Assembly: GCA_028277905.1 (NCBI GenBank)
Contig: JANQFI010000162.1
Coordinates: 1 to 39,705, forward strand
Length of the DNA stretch: 39,705 nucleotides
Source of the DNA: Chromatiaceae bacterium
Lineage (GTDB): Bacteria > Pseudomonadota > Gammaproteobacteria > Chromatiales > Chromatiaceae
Direction: 5' to 3'
Part shown: in pieces, positions 7,918-18,401 of the stretch
How the letters are laid out: each line of letters begins with the position of its first letter
Position numbering within the stretch: the first letter of the stretch is position 1
Position numbers and translations under genes: made by a program
Notes under the pieces: generated by a model
Database searches by the model: none
Seen by the model: only the letters and a program-made list of their open reading frames with translations
What the model was told of the DNA's origin: nothing

Positions 7918-9180
7918 ATGCCCGCCGCCCGCCTGGACGCCCGCTTCAAGCAGGATACGCTGTACGTCTTCGCCGCCCAGGAAACGCAGCTGATCCGCGC
8001 CTGGCCGGACCTGACCGCGGTGCGCAAGTACGACCGAGCCGCGCCTTGGCAAGGCTTTGAGCCCGACTACCCGCTGATCCGCCCCTACCGGCCCAGGCGC
8101 AAGCCCAAGCCGGGGCTCAAGGCGGGGCCGCAACAGCTGACACTGGACCTCGTGCTGCCGCCGGACGCACCGTCCCCGCCTCCCCTCAAGCCAGGGTTGA
8201 CCCCGGCGCAACGCCGCAAGCGCGCCTTCGATGCATTCCGTTTCGCCTGCCCCAAGCCGGTGGCGCGGCGGGTCGAGCCCTTTCGCGGCGACCACCTTCC
8301 GCTGCTCAGGCTACTGCGGACGCTGGGCGGCCGCGGCGACCTGTTCGACACCAACCCGGCACTCGGCTATTGCGTGGCGCTGGCCTTCCGCGACTCGCTC
8401 GCCGCACGGCAGCTGGAGCGGGACCGACGCATCGACCAGCTCGCGGCGTCCAAGCAAGCGGAGATCATGGCGCGGCTTGGCCTGCCCGCCAGCAAGCGCG
8501 CCGTGAAGGCCATGGCCAAGATCCACCCGGCCTCGATGAGCAGGGAGCTGATGACGGGGCTGAAGCACCTGCTGGCCGATGAGGCCGCCTTGCAGGTGAT
8601 GGCCCACCTGCCGGCGCTCAACCTGGGCGTGCTGACGCTGCTGCAGGACCCACAACTGCGGGGGCTCGCGACGCCGGTACTGTTCGAGGCCGTGCTCGCC
8701 GAGCCGCAGGAGACCTACTTTCCGTTCACGTCGCGGCGGCTCGCCGACATCCAGCAGATGGCCGATGCCCTGGGCGTAGACATCTCCCGCCGGCGTTTCC
8801 GGGAGCGCAACCGCATCGACGCCCTGTTCGAAGACCTCGCCCGCGACTACACCCGTCTCGAGGACGGGCGGCTGGCAGGCTGCCGCTTCCCGCAGCCGCC
8901 GTTGCCCGGCACTGCCACCATCGTGCCGCTGCGCGCCCCGCAGGCGCTGGTGGAGGAAGGCCGCAAGCAGCACAACTGTGTCGCCGGCTATGCGGACCGG
9001 GTCGCTGGCGGCGACACCTACATCTACCGCGTGCTAGCCCCACAGCGGGCAACGCTGTCCCTGGTCCGCTGGCCCGGCGGCGGCTGGCAGATCGGCGAGC
9101 TGCTGCGGGCGGGCAACCATCCCGTCAGCAGGGAGACGCGGCGGGCGGTCGCGGGATGGTTCGAGGCGAATCGGTTGTAG
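7918..9180 (+). CDS. PcfJ-like protein of unknown function
   Basis: A 420-residue soluble protein. Near the C terminus, about residues 343-365, it reads EEGRKQHNCVAGYADRV and then TYIYRVLAPQRATLSL, followed by WQIGELLRAGNHPVS. This His-Asn-Cys-Val motif and the following strand pattern match the PcfJ family, first named in enterococcal conjugative plasmid pCF10, whose biochemical function is not known. The N-terminal ~250 residues are rich in Arg, Leu and Pro and predicted helical, with a proline-rich segment near 80-100; no domain was recognised there. No conjugation genes are nearby. No clear ribosome binding site precedes the ATG, so the start could lie slightly elsewhere. Confidence 0.7.
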   Translation: MPAARLDARFKQDTLYVFAAQETQLIRAWPDLTAVRKYDRAAPWQGFEPDYPLIRPYRPRRKPKPGLKAGPQQLTLDLVLPPDAPSPPPLKPGLTPAQRRKRAFDAFRFACPKPVARRVEPFRGDHLPLLRLLRTLGGRGDLFDTNPALGYCVALAFRDSLAARQLERDRRIDQLAASKQAEIMARLGLPASKRAVKAMAKIHPASMSRELMTGLKHLLADEAALQVMAHLPALNLGVLTLLQDPQLRGLATPVLFEAVLAEPQETYFPFTSRRLADIQQMADALGVDISRRRFRERNRIDALFEDLARDYTRLEDGRLAGCRFPQPPLPGTATIVPLRAPQALVEEGRKQHNCVAGYADRVAGGDTYIYRVLAPQRATLSLVRWPGGGWQIGELLRAGNHPVSRETRRAVAGWFEANRL

Positions 9181-9357
9181 GGAGCAAAGACCATGGGCGG
9201 GCGGGTGCATACGACGCATTGATCCGGCGCGATCTCCGGGCATGAGCCTCGGGCTCGATCTGGCTTCCGGATTGAGAGGCCTGTCACCGAGCCGTTCGGC
9301 AGTTGCGCCGCCGCTTGGCGCACCGCGGGCCTAGCCAACCCCGGCGCCGAGGTCTTA
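9181..9357. other. Intergenic DNA before MITE copy 2
   Basis: The 521-bp gap between the PcfJ-like gene and the convergent 1455-residue protein gene consists of this unremarkable stretch, then a full MITE (9358-9514), then about 190 bp containing a hexanucleotide repeat. No gene is visible in this part. Confidence 0.5.
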
Positions 9358-9514
9358 GGCGATTGCCGGAAACAGACATTCCGAATGGCGCAGGATTCTC
9401 GTCCGCCTTCGCGAAGCGGCAGCGCGTGCATAGTCGTTCTATGTGCGCGTTACCGCGACAAAGCAGGTGGGGGAGAAGACAAGCCAGGCGGTCTGTTTGT
9501 TGACAGAAATCGCC
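9358..9514. repeat. 157-bp MITE, copy 2 (full length)
   Basis: Exactly the same length as copy 1, with the same ends (GGCGATTGCCGG and AAATCGCC), here flanked by TTA on both sides (9355-9357 and 9515-9517). Interior sequence matches copy 1 along its length with scattered substitutions, for example GATTCTCG versus GATTTTCG, so the copies have diverged since insertion. It lies between two convergent genes. Confidence 0.78.
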
Positions 9515-9617
9515 TTAGCGTACATGAGCTCGGTGGGCACGCATCGCTGCTCGCGGGAGACCTATCAAGCTTGCGCCAGACTCGCGCTGCCGGCGTCTGT
9601 GGCGGCCGGGGAAGCGT

Positions 9618-9645
9618 CGGGATCGGGATCGGGATCGGGATCGGG
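9618..9645. repeat. Short tandem repeat (CGGGAT)4
   Basis: Four-plus units of CGGGAT lie about 60 bp beyond the stop codon of the large membrane protein gene. The hexamer differs from the GTTGTC/GACAAC repeats elsewhere in the window. Confidence 0.8.
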
Positions 9646-9701
9646 CTCGACGTCGACACCCGTTTCGATGGCTCCAACCCCTGCCGCGCTCGACGATGCG
9701 C

Positions 9702-12700
9702 CTATTCGATGTCCAGGCTGAGCCGGTCCGCGGCAACCGGCGCTTTGGCCGGTCGCGGCGGGCGCGGCCGCCACAGCTCGGGCTCGGCGAAGCCCTGCCA
9801 GCCCCAGCGGAGCCAGCCGAGCAGGCGCCAGGCGAGCCACAGGGCCCAGGCGAGCATGAGCGCGCGATAGACCCAGATGGAGGTCGAGACGACGGTGACC
9901 GGGCTGGTCTGCGCGGGCTGCCGGTCCAGGTACCAGTTCAGGCTGGTGGCGCTGGAGCCGTTGCCGGCGACCTGCATCTCCGGGCTGCCGAGCAGGCCCT
10001 GCTGGACCGCGGTGAGCAGGGCCAGCAGCGCGGCGACGCTGAGCAGCGCCAAGCCCACCTGGGCCAGGTTGAAGCGCCAGCGCGGCGTCTCGGCGTCGAG
10101 CCGCCGGCGCAGCCCCAGGGCGAACAGCCAGAGCACCACGAGCGCGGCGAGCCAGGGCGTGACCTGACTCAGCCCGACACCGAGCAACAGCCAGTCGAGC
10201 CCGCCGAGCGGCGTGAGCCGCGAGCGCCCGAGCACGACGGCGAACAGCGCCAGTACGATCAGCAGCCCCCAGAACAGCACCGCCGGACCGACGCCCTCGC
10301 CGGATACCCATAGCAGCCAGCGGTCGGCGCCGAGGCGGACCCTGGTGTCGGCATTGACGCCGGGCGTGCCCAGATCGAGCGCTGCCGGGCGGTAGATGCC
10401 GGTTAGACCGCCCGGTGCGCGCCATTCGAGCCGGATCGCCTGGCTACCGGGCACCAACGGCAGGTCCAGCATGCGCGCTTGCAGCGACAGGGGCAGTGGA
10501 CGGCCGTCGATCCTGTAGCCGGTCAGCTCGGCGCCCTCGGGCAGCAGGATGCGATGGCGCCCGCCCTGGCTGCTCCGCAGGGCCATCTCGAGCGTCGCGG
10601 CGGTGACACGCCGGCCCGGGGTCAGGGTCAGATTGCTGCGGTCCAGCGTCAGGGTCGGGCCGGGCAGACCGACCGGGCGGGTCAGCATCAGTTGCAGGCG
10701 CTCGCCGGGCCAGGGCCGCCAGGTCGGCAGCCAGCGGTCGGCGGCGCTCAGGTTCTGCACCGGTGCGATGCCGTCGGTGGCGAGGTGCCAGAGCGGGCTG
10801 ACCTCGAGCCGCCAGACCTCGGTAAGCCGCGGGTCGGCGGCGGCGGCGAGGAGCAACTGGTCCACCGGGGTCAGGGTCGACGACCAGGCCACGCCCTCGC
10901 GGCCCGGCGGCAGCGAGACCAGAAGCCGCCCGTCGTCCACCTGCAGACCTGGTGTATTGACCGCCTCGCCGGGCAACAGCGGCACCCGCAGTGTCACCGG
11001 ACTGTCCGGTGGCGAGAGCCGCTCGACCCGCGTCTCCGCGGTCCAGTCCAGGCCGAATCGCAGCACCCGGTCAATGCGTAGCAGCGGCGGCAGCGCGCCG
11101 GGGGAGCCATCGGCAGCGGCGGCCGACGCTTGGCCCGGGACGGTCTCGGCGCGGGACCGCAGCAGCCGCAGCTGATCGCCGGGGCGACCGTCGGCGCCGA
11201 CGCCCTCGAGCTGCCAGGGCGGCTGCAAGCGGGCCTCGAGCTGGTGCGGGCGCAGCGGCAGCGGGATGTCCACCTGGCCGGCTGTCGGCATCGGCCCGGT
11301 CAGCACCAAGAGATGCCGGCCCGCAGGGACCGGCGCCAGCAGTGTGCCGGCTGCCGTCCGGCGCAGCCTGGCCAGGGGCTCGCCATCCAGCAAGAGCGTG
11401 GTCGGCGCCCAGCCCTCGGCGGTGCCCGGAATCGGCAGCGCGGCTGGCTCGACGGCGTCGACGACCAGGGCCAGCCGCAGCCTGTCGTCGCCGACCTCCA
11501 CCAGGGCACGGGGGATCTCGGCGCAGTGCGGCAGACAGTCCGGCGGCTCCAGCAAGCGTTGGCGCAGGTCGTCCAGCAGCGCCTGGGGCGGGAATGCCGC
11601 CGGCGGCTGCGCGTCCGGCGGCGATGCTGGGGCCCCTTGAGGGGACTGCCGGTGGGACTGCCCCCGGGTCTGCGCTGGTCGCGGCGCCTCGGCTATCTGA
11701 TCATCGCTGCGGTCGGCGCTCTGGTTGGCGCTTTGGGCCATGCCGTCGCCCATGGGTGCCAGCAACAGCACGGCCCCGAACAGCATGGACGTCGCGGCGG
11801 TCGGCGGGAGCTTGGCCGGACCCAGCCAATCCGCCAGCCGCAGCCCGAGCAGGACCACCAGCACCAAGCGCACCAGGGCGAGGCCGAGTGCCAGCGCCGG
11901 CGTTATCAGCCAGAGCCGAACCTGGTGGTCCGCCGCCACCGGCCCGCTCCAGGCGAGGGTGAAGCTGCGCCCGGTCCAGGTGGGTACGCCGGCGCCGGTC
12001 TGCACCCGCGCGCTCGGGTCCAGGGTCGGCAGTGGCTGCCCGGCCGAGGTGGCACGCGGCAGTGCCGGGGCCACAGGCTTGGCCCGCGCCGGCGAGCCCT
12101 GCGCTTGGCCAGGCACGATGCCCTCGGCCGGCGACAAGGCCTCCGCGGCGTCGGAGGCCAGCCTTGGCGCGGTTGGGGTCTCTCCGGCGGAGATCCAGGG
12201 CTGGCTACCGCTACCACGCTGGTCCAGCTGCGGGAACAGCCCGTCGCGGACCTCGGTGACCAGGAACGGCAGCGCGATCACGGCCAGCACGATGAGCGCG
12301 GCGCCATAGTAGAGGCTTAGCAGCACACGCAGCCGGTGAAAGACGGATCGGGGGCTGTCCCTCGGCAGCGCCCGTAGCAGCGCCGCCGCGGCCAGGATGT
12401 GCAGCCAGACCCAGCGTGGCGCGCCGGGCTCGGGCCAGACCAGGGCCAGTGTCGCCAGCCCCAGCAGCCCCCAGGGCCAGCCCCAGAGCCGGCCGATGGC
12501 CAGCGCCGCGACCAGCACGAGGAAGATATCCAGCAGCGTCCAGCGCGCGAGCCAGCTGTCGGGGAGGTTGTCGACGCCCCGCACTGCGAACAGGTCCCAA
12601 CCGGGCGGCAGGTGCAGCCGGGTGCTGATTTGGTCGAACGGCAGGGCCCAGCCCGAGGCCGGCAGGTCCACGGCCATGCCCACCGGGCCGCTGTCGATGC

Positions 12701-14069
12701 GGGCGTCGGCGGCCAGTTCGAGCCGACCCTGTCGCACCTCGACGCCGGCCAGGACCCTGCCATCGCCGCTGTCCCCTTCGACGCTGGTCCCATCGGTGCT
12801 GGTCCCATCGGTGCTGGCCAGGGTCGTGATGAAGCGCGGCTCGCCATTGACCCGCACCTGGCCGAGCGCCAGCACCGGCTCCGCGTCGAGCCGCCAGCGC
12901 TGCTCGAGCTGGCCCTTGAGGCGATCGCGCAGACTGAAGGCATCGGCGCTGTAGTCGAGCCAGAGGTCGCGCTGCAGCCGCAGGCGGTCGACGCCTAGGG
13001 CGCCGCGGCGCAGCTGTGTGAGCCTCAGCGTGTCGCCGGGGCGTAGCAGGTAAGCCGGCAGCCGCTGCCAGGGCGTGGGTAGCCGGGTCTGGCGCGGGTC
13101 CACCGGGTCGACGCCGCTGATCTCGACCTGGCGCAGGTCCGGGTGGGCGGCGAAGACCCAAACCTCGCGGTCCGGCCAGGGCGGATCCTGTGTGACGAGG
13201 GTCAAGGCGGTGACCGGACCCGGGTGGTGGCTGTCGATGGTCAGCTCCCAGCGCCCGGGGCGGACCTGGACCTGGAGGCTGCCGGCGTCCTCGCCGTCGA
13301 GCAACCGCGCCGGGAGCGGGCTGTCGATGGCGAGGGGGATGCCACCGGGCAGCAGCACAGGCCTGAGCCGCAGCTCCCGCGCTTGGCCGGCCACGTCGAG
13401 GGCCAGCCGGGTCTGCACGCGCAGGGGGATGTCGTCGTCGATCCGGCGCATCACCTCCAGCGTCAGCGCATTGGGGTCAGCGGGGGGCTCGGCAGTGCCC
13501 GCGCCGCGCGCCGCCTCGCCGAGCCAGAGGCCCCGGGCGTCGCGGCGGGGGCTGGCCACCGGCCGGCCGTCGATCCGGAGCGTCAACAGGCCCGTCTGTG
13601 CCGGTACGGGTAGCACGCGCGGGCGCCGCGGCCATCTGAACTGGCCGCTGAGCCGGTGGCTGCCGGGAGCGAGCTTGACGGCCGGGCTGCCATCGCGCTC
13701 CACGACCGGGATGGGCTCCCCGTCACTGACCACCTGCTCCGGCCAGTCTGTACCACTACCCGGCAGCGCCACCCAGTCCTCGGCGGCCAGCTCCCAGGTC
13801 TGCTCGAAGCGCCCGCCGGTCGCGTCCAGCGTCAGCGACAGCGGACCCGGCCAGGCGCAGACTCGCTCCCCTTGGCTGCCGAGCGAACAGCCGCGCCGAT
13901 CCGCATCCCCGAGCACCCAGTCCACCCAAGGCGCAAGGACATCGGGCACATAGGGCTGCTCGGCGCCGACGGCGACCTGACCGGGAAGGCCCGGGAGCAG
14001 CGCCGGCGTCAGCAGCAGCGCCAGAATCAACCCCGAGGGGCGGATCAACCGCAATAGGGCCTTGCGCAT
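9702..14069 (-). CDS. Very large membrane/periplasmic protein of unknown function
   Basis: A 1455-residue protein that I do not recognise. It starts with a basic n-region and hydrophobic segment (residues about 10-36, LILALLLTPALLPGLPG), probably a Sec signal or anchor. A long periplasmic-like region follows, rich in Leu, Pro, Arg, Gly and Trp with beta-strand character. About four hydrophobic helices lie near 510-610, two more near 725-790, and five or six near 1270-1410. Between the clusters are two more large soluble regions. A tandem triplet TDGTSTDGTS (from a 12-bp DNA repeat around 12785-12812) sits near residue 420. No catalytic motif is evident. The gene stands alone, 690 bp from the next start, with convergent neighbours downstream. 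The architecture suggests an inner-membrane protein with several large periplasmic lobes. Confidence 0.8.
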   Translation of the reverse strand: MRKALLRLIRPSGLILALLLTPALLPGLPGQVAVGAEQPYVPDVLAPWVDWVLGDADRRGCSLGSQGERVCAWPGPLSLTLDATGGRFEQTWELAAEDWVALPGSGTDWPEQVVSDGEPIPVVERDGSPAVKLAPGSHRLSGQFRWPRRPRVLPVPAQTGLLTLRIDGRPVASPRRDARGLWLGEAARGAGTAEPPADPNALTLEVMRRIDDDIPLRVQTRLALDVAGQARELRLRPVLLPGGIPLAIDSPLPARLLDGEDAGSLQVQVRPGRWELTIDSHHPGPVTALTLVTQDPPWPDREVWVFAAHPDLRQVEISGVDPVDPRQTRLPTPWQRLPAYLLRPGDTLRLTQLRRGALGVDRLRLQRDLWLDYSADAFSLRDRLKGQLEQRWRLDAEPVLALGQVRVNGEPRFITTLASTDGTSTDGTSVEGDSGDGRVLAGVEVRQGRLELAADARIDSGPVGMAVDLPASGWALPFDQISTRLHLPPGWDLFAVRGVDNLPDSWLARWTLLDIFLVLVAALAIGRLWGWPWGLLGLATLALVWPEPGAPRWVWLHILAAAALLRALPRDSPRSVFHRLRVLLSLYYGAALIVLAVIALPFLVTEVRDGLFPQLDQRGSGSQPWISAGETPTAPRLASDAAEALSPAEGIVPGQAQGSPARAKPVAPALPRATSAGQPLPTLDPSARVQTGAGVPTWTGRSFTLAWSGPVAADHQVRLWLITPALALGLALVRLVLVVLLGLRLADWLGPAKLPPTAATSMLFGAVLLLAPMGDGMAQSANQSADRSDDQIAEAPRPAQTRGQSHRQSPQGAPASPPDAQPPAAFPPQALLDDLRQRLLEPPDCLPHCAEIPRALVEVGDDRLRLALVVDAVEPAALPIPGTAEGWAPTTLLLDGEPLARLRRTAAGTLLAPVPAGRHLLVLTGPMPTAGQVDIPLPLRPHQLEARLQPPWQLEGVGADGRPGDQLRLLRSRAETVPGQASAAAADGSPGALPPLLRIDRVLRFGLDWTAETRVERLSPPDSPVTLRVPLLPGEAVNTPGLQVDDGRLLVSLPPGREGVAWSSTLTPVDQLLLAAAADPRLTEVWRLEVSPLWHLATDGIAPVQNLSAADRWLPTWRPWPGERLQLMLTRPVGLPGPTLTLDRSNLTLTPGRRVTAATLEMALRSSQGGRHRILLPEGAELTGYRIDGRPLPLSLQARMLDLPLVPGSQAIRLEWRAPGGLTGIYRPAALDLGTPGVNADTRVRLGADRWLLWVSGEGVGPAVLFWGLLIVLALFAVVLGRSRLTPLGGLDWLLLGVGLSQVTPWLAALVVLWLFALGLRRRLDAETPRWRFNLAQVGLALLSVAALLALLTAVQQGLLGSPEMQVAGNGSSATSLNWYLDRQPAQTSPVTVVSTSIWVYRALMLAWALWLAWRLLGWLRWGWQGFAEPELWRPRPPRPAKAPVAADRLSLDIE

Positions 14070-14759
14070 GGTCGGTCTCCGCGGGGCCAGGTGCGAGGGG
14101 TCCTGCTCGATGCGACGACGGCGGCGACCTCGTGCAGCAGGACAGAGACTCCGAAACCCGTTCCGGTCCTTGTCGTCGTCGTAATCCTAATCGACCTGAG
14201 CGAGACATGGTGAGGGGCCACAGCGCCACGAAGATGGGTCGATCACCTCTGCTGGCATGCACGCGTCCGCGGACGACCCGCTGCCCGCGCCGGCATCCTA
14301 ACCGCACTGATCGAGTGTGAAAGCCGTGCCGATCGATGACCCAAGGCATACCTCGGCGCCGCCGCCACGACAATATCGATGGATACCGATATTCCAGAGA
14401 CGTCGTCAATGAGGTGCGAGACATGGCCGTACGAGGCGTTCGAGAGTCCAGCCAGGGGCAACCGTTCAACGATGTGCTGAACGAGTTGCATGCGCACACA
14501 TTTACGGGATTTCCCGGGGAGCTGACCGCCTTAGGTCGAGACGCGGTCGGCAGCCGGTCGGCCCGACGCGTCCTTGGATGGGCTCAATAACTGCACCCGC
14601 GTCTGGACCAAGTCCGGCCGTGCCACAGGGTCCCTGCGATTGCTCTGCGTCTGCCGGCGTGGCCCGCCACCGCTCGAGCGCATATCCTTATACCACCCTG
14701 CAACCGTGCTACACGCGATCCGGACCAGACGACCCCGGGACAGACAGTCAGGAGCCCCC
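14070..14759. other. Intergenic region with a decayed repeat copy
   Basis: This 690-bp region separates the divergent large membrane protein and lpdA genes. At about 14133-14212 it has a degraded relative of the hexanucleotide element (CGTGCAGCAG, TTGTCGTCGTCGTAATC, then CCTGAGCGAGAC). From 14336 an 84-codon plus-strand frame (stop at 14590) includes SRDVVNEVRDMAVRGVRESS and FNDVLNELHAHTFTGF, in DNA slightly poorer in GC than its surroundings. It has no recognisable family and may be a gene remnant. The lpdA promoter must lie in the last part. Confidence 0.4.
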
Positions 14760-16193
<1,434 letters not shown>

Positions 16194-16198
16194 CGCTT

Positions 16199-16351
<153 letters not shown>

Positions 16352-16472
16352 TAGTACACTTGCGCCAGATTCCTGCTCCCGGCTAGGACCCCTGCCGATA
16401 CCATGGTTACCGCTCAAGGGGTTACCGCTAAAGCGCGGCCGGCCTAGCCGACAGGAGGTCGGCGCTCCCGGC

Positions 16473-17648
16473 TCAACCCGCCGCGCCCTGCTGCCCCAAG
16501 GTCGCAGCGCCTGTCGCCGCGCTGGCAGCCGCCAACGTCTTGCGCAGGTCCGCCTCCATCTGGGCCAGCTCCGCCGTGGCCGCGGCGCGGGCGCGCTTGC
16601 CCTCGTCGGCAATGCGGAGGCTTTCCTCGATGGTTTCGATGAGCGCCTGGTTGGCCTGCTTGACCGTCTCGATATCGAAGACGCCGCGCTCGATCTGCCG
16701 GCGCGCCTCGACATTGGCGGTCTTCAGGTTCTCGGCGTTGGCGCGCAGCAGCTCGTTGGTGAGGTCCGTCGCGGCCCTGACGGTCTCGGCAGCACGGCCG
16801 GAGCGGTAAATGGTGATGGCCTGCGCCAGCTGCTGGCGCCACAGCGGCACGGTATTCACCAGCGTCGAGTTGATCTTGTTGATGAGTCCCTTGTCGTTCT
16901 CCTGCACCAGCCGGATGCTGGGCAGCGCCTGCATGGCCACCTGCCGAGTCAGCCTGAGATCGTGCACACGCCGCTCCAGGTCATCGCGGGCGCCGCGCAG
17001 GTCCCGAAGGTTCTGCGCCTGCACCATGTCGGTGGCCTGGTCGACCTCGGCGGCGAGCCTGGGGACGGTCTCCTGGTCCAGCTCCGCGAGCTTGGCCTCG
17101 CCTGCGGCGATGTAGTGCTCCAGCGCGCGGAAATAGGCGAGATTGGCATCGTAGAGGCGATCCAGGCTGGTGACGTCCGTCAACAGCCGGGTCTTGTGCC
17201 GCTCCAGGTCGATGCTGATGCGCTCGATGTGGTCGCGCACGCCCTCATACTCCTGCAGGAACTTGACGATGGGCTTGCCGGCCCCGCCGAACAGTCGCGC
17301 CAGCAAGCCCGGTTGCGCGTTCGGGTCCAGCCCCTCCACGTCGAAGCCCCGCAATGTGCCCACCATCTCGCTGAGGGTCGCGCCGGCGGCGCCCGTGTCC
17401 TTACTGCGCACGCCCTCGAGCATCTGGTCCGACACCGCGGTGAGCTGCTGCTGCGCGCTGGCCCCGAAGTGCATGATGGAGCTGGAATCGGTCAGGTCCA
17501 GCTCTGCCAACAGCGCCTTGATCTCCTGCTGCTCCGCCGGCGGTGCATCCGCCAGCGCAACGATGTCGGTACCCCGCAGCCCGGTGGTCCCCGCCGCCAT
17601 CAGCGCGGCTTCCGCCGGCGCAGGGTTGCCCGAAGACGGCTCGCTCAT
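16473..17648 (-). CDS. TelA/toxic-anion-resistance family protein
   Basis: A 391-residue soluble, largely helical protein of the TelA (tellurite resistance/KlaA-like) family. The typical core is visible: GKPIVKFLQEYEGVRDHIERI, RLLTDVTSLDRLYDANLAYFR, then LNTVPLWRQQ-like sequence NTVPLWRQQLAQAITIYRSG and the following TDLTNELLRANAENLKTAN, and a C-terminal coiled-coil rich in Ala, Glu and Arg. The family's role is often given as resistance to tellurite or cell-envelope antibiotics, but the molecular function is uncertain. The start is ATG at 17648, preceded by GGGAG; the frame is open further upstream but without family sequence. A second, shorter relative is encoded at 38782-39621. No terD/terC-type genes are near. 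Confidence 0.82.
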   Translation of the reverse strand: MSEPSSGNPAPAEAALMAAGTTGLRGTDIVALADAPPAEQQEIKALLAELDLTDSSSIMHFGASAQQQLTAVSDQMLEGVRSKDTGAAGATLSEMVGTLRGFDVEGLDPNAQPGLLARLFGGAGKPIVKFLQEYEGVRDHIERISIDLERHKTRLLTDVTSLDRLYDANLAYFRALEHYIAAGEAKLAELDQETVPRLAAEVDQATDMVQAQNLRDLRGARDDLERRVHDLRLTRQVAMQALPSIRLVQENDKGLINKINSTLVNTVPLWRQQLAQAITIYRSGRAAETVRAATDLTNELLRANAENLKTANVEARRQIERGVFDIETVKQANQALIETIEESLRIADEGKRARAAATAELAQMEADLRKTLAAASAATGAATLGQQGAAG

Positions 17649-17831
17649 ACTCGACTCCCAACAGGTCGCGGAACACCCGCCGATTGTCCCACAACCGCAG
17701 CGGCGCACGTTGAGCACCTTCGCGGTCTCCCGCCTGCCGCCGGCGTGTCGGTCGTGTCCGTCCCCCAGTGAGTCGGGCGAACGGCACCCTTTTTTCCGAT
17801 CTGCCGGACGGTTCGTTGTCGAACAACCGCG

Positions 17832-18290
17832 TTGCCGACATCCTCGGCAACTTTCAGGTTTTCGATGCCGTCGGCTCAGCTGCATCCTTCACCGACATCT
17901 TGGGCGTCGAGGTTACCGACGAGGGCTCCACTGAGGGATCCTCTGTTGCCCCGGCCTCCGGGGCGCTGGATTTCGCAGGCTACCCAGCTCTCAGCCTTTT
18001 CCGACTCGCTCGATTCCGACACGGCAACCTTCCTGCCCGCGGACCCCAGCCTCCTGGCCAGGGACCCTAGCCTTGCCTTTTGGTTCGCGAGCGATCCGGC
18101 GTTGGACTAGACTTTTGAACTGCAGCTCATGGGTGTGGACGTCAGCTGGCTCATCGTCTTCGACCTGGTCAACACCGGCGTCCCGGAGCCGGCGGGGCTC
18201 GTTCGGCTTGGCAGCGGCTTGGCGGCGCTGGTCGGCGTGCGCGTGTACTGGCGACGGCGAAGCCCGCCAGGGTGCGCCGCCAACGGCTGA
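17832..18290 (+). pseudogene. PEP-CTERM protein remnant
   Basis: The frame ending at TGA 18288-18290 carries a typical sorting tail: VPEPAGLVRLGSGLAAL, a short hydrophobic helix, then VYWRRR. This is the Val-Pro-Glu-Pro, transmembrane, Arg-rich arrangement recognised by exosortase systems. Upstream in the same frame an in-frame TAG at 18108-18110 separates the tail from SDSLDSDTATFLPAD and DPSLAFWFASD. Before about 17990, the better-looking coding sequence (FQVFDAVGSAASFTDILGV) is in a different frame. One stop and one frameshift therefore disable the gene. No exosortase is in the window. Remnants of these surface or extracellular-matrix proteins suggest the genome has, or had, such a system. 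Confidence 0.5.
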
Positions 18291-18370
18291 GCGGTGCGTT
18301 GAAGCCACGGCATCGGCGACGGCGCAAGAGGAAGAGCGCGGGCCTCCGAAGAATTGTCAGTGAAGCACCG

Positions 18371-18401
18371 CCCGGAGAACATCACTGCCCGGAGAACATC
18401 A
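18371..18401 (+). promoter_or_regulatory. Duplicated ribosome-binding segment before the RHS gene
   Basis: CCCGGAGAACATCA occurs twice, at 18371-18384 and 18388-18401. The second copy places GGAG a good distance (about 8 bases) before ATG 18401, which supports that start codon over the unsupported ATG at 18452. Confidence 0.5.

Noticed and set aside
14574..14759. Longer lpdA start at 14574
   Set aside because: The extra 62 codons have no family similarity, and a good ribosome binding site precedes ATG 14760.
17649..17885. N-terminal extension of the first TelA-family gene
   Set aside because: The extension is basic, Cys-rich and unlike the family; GGGAG before ATG 17648 supports the shorter start.
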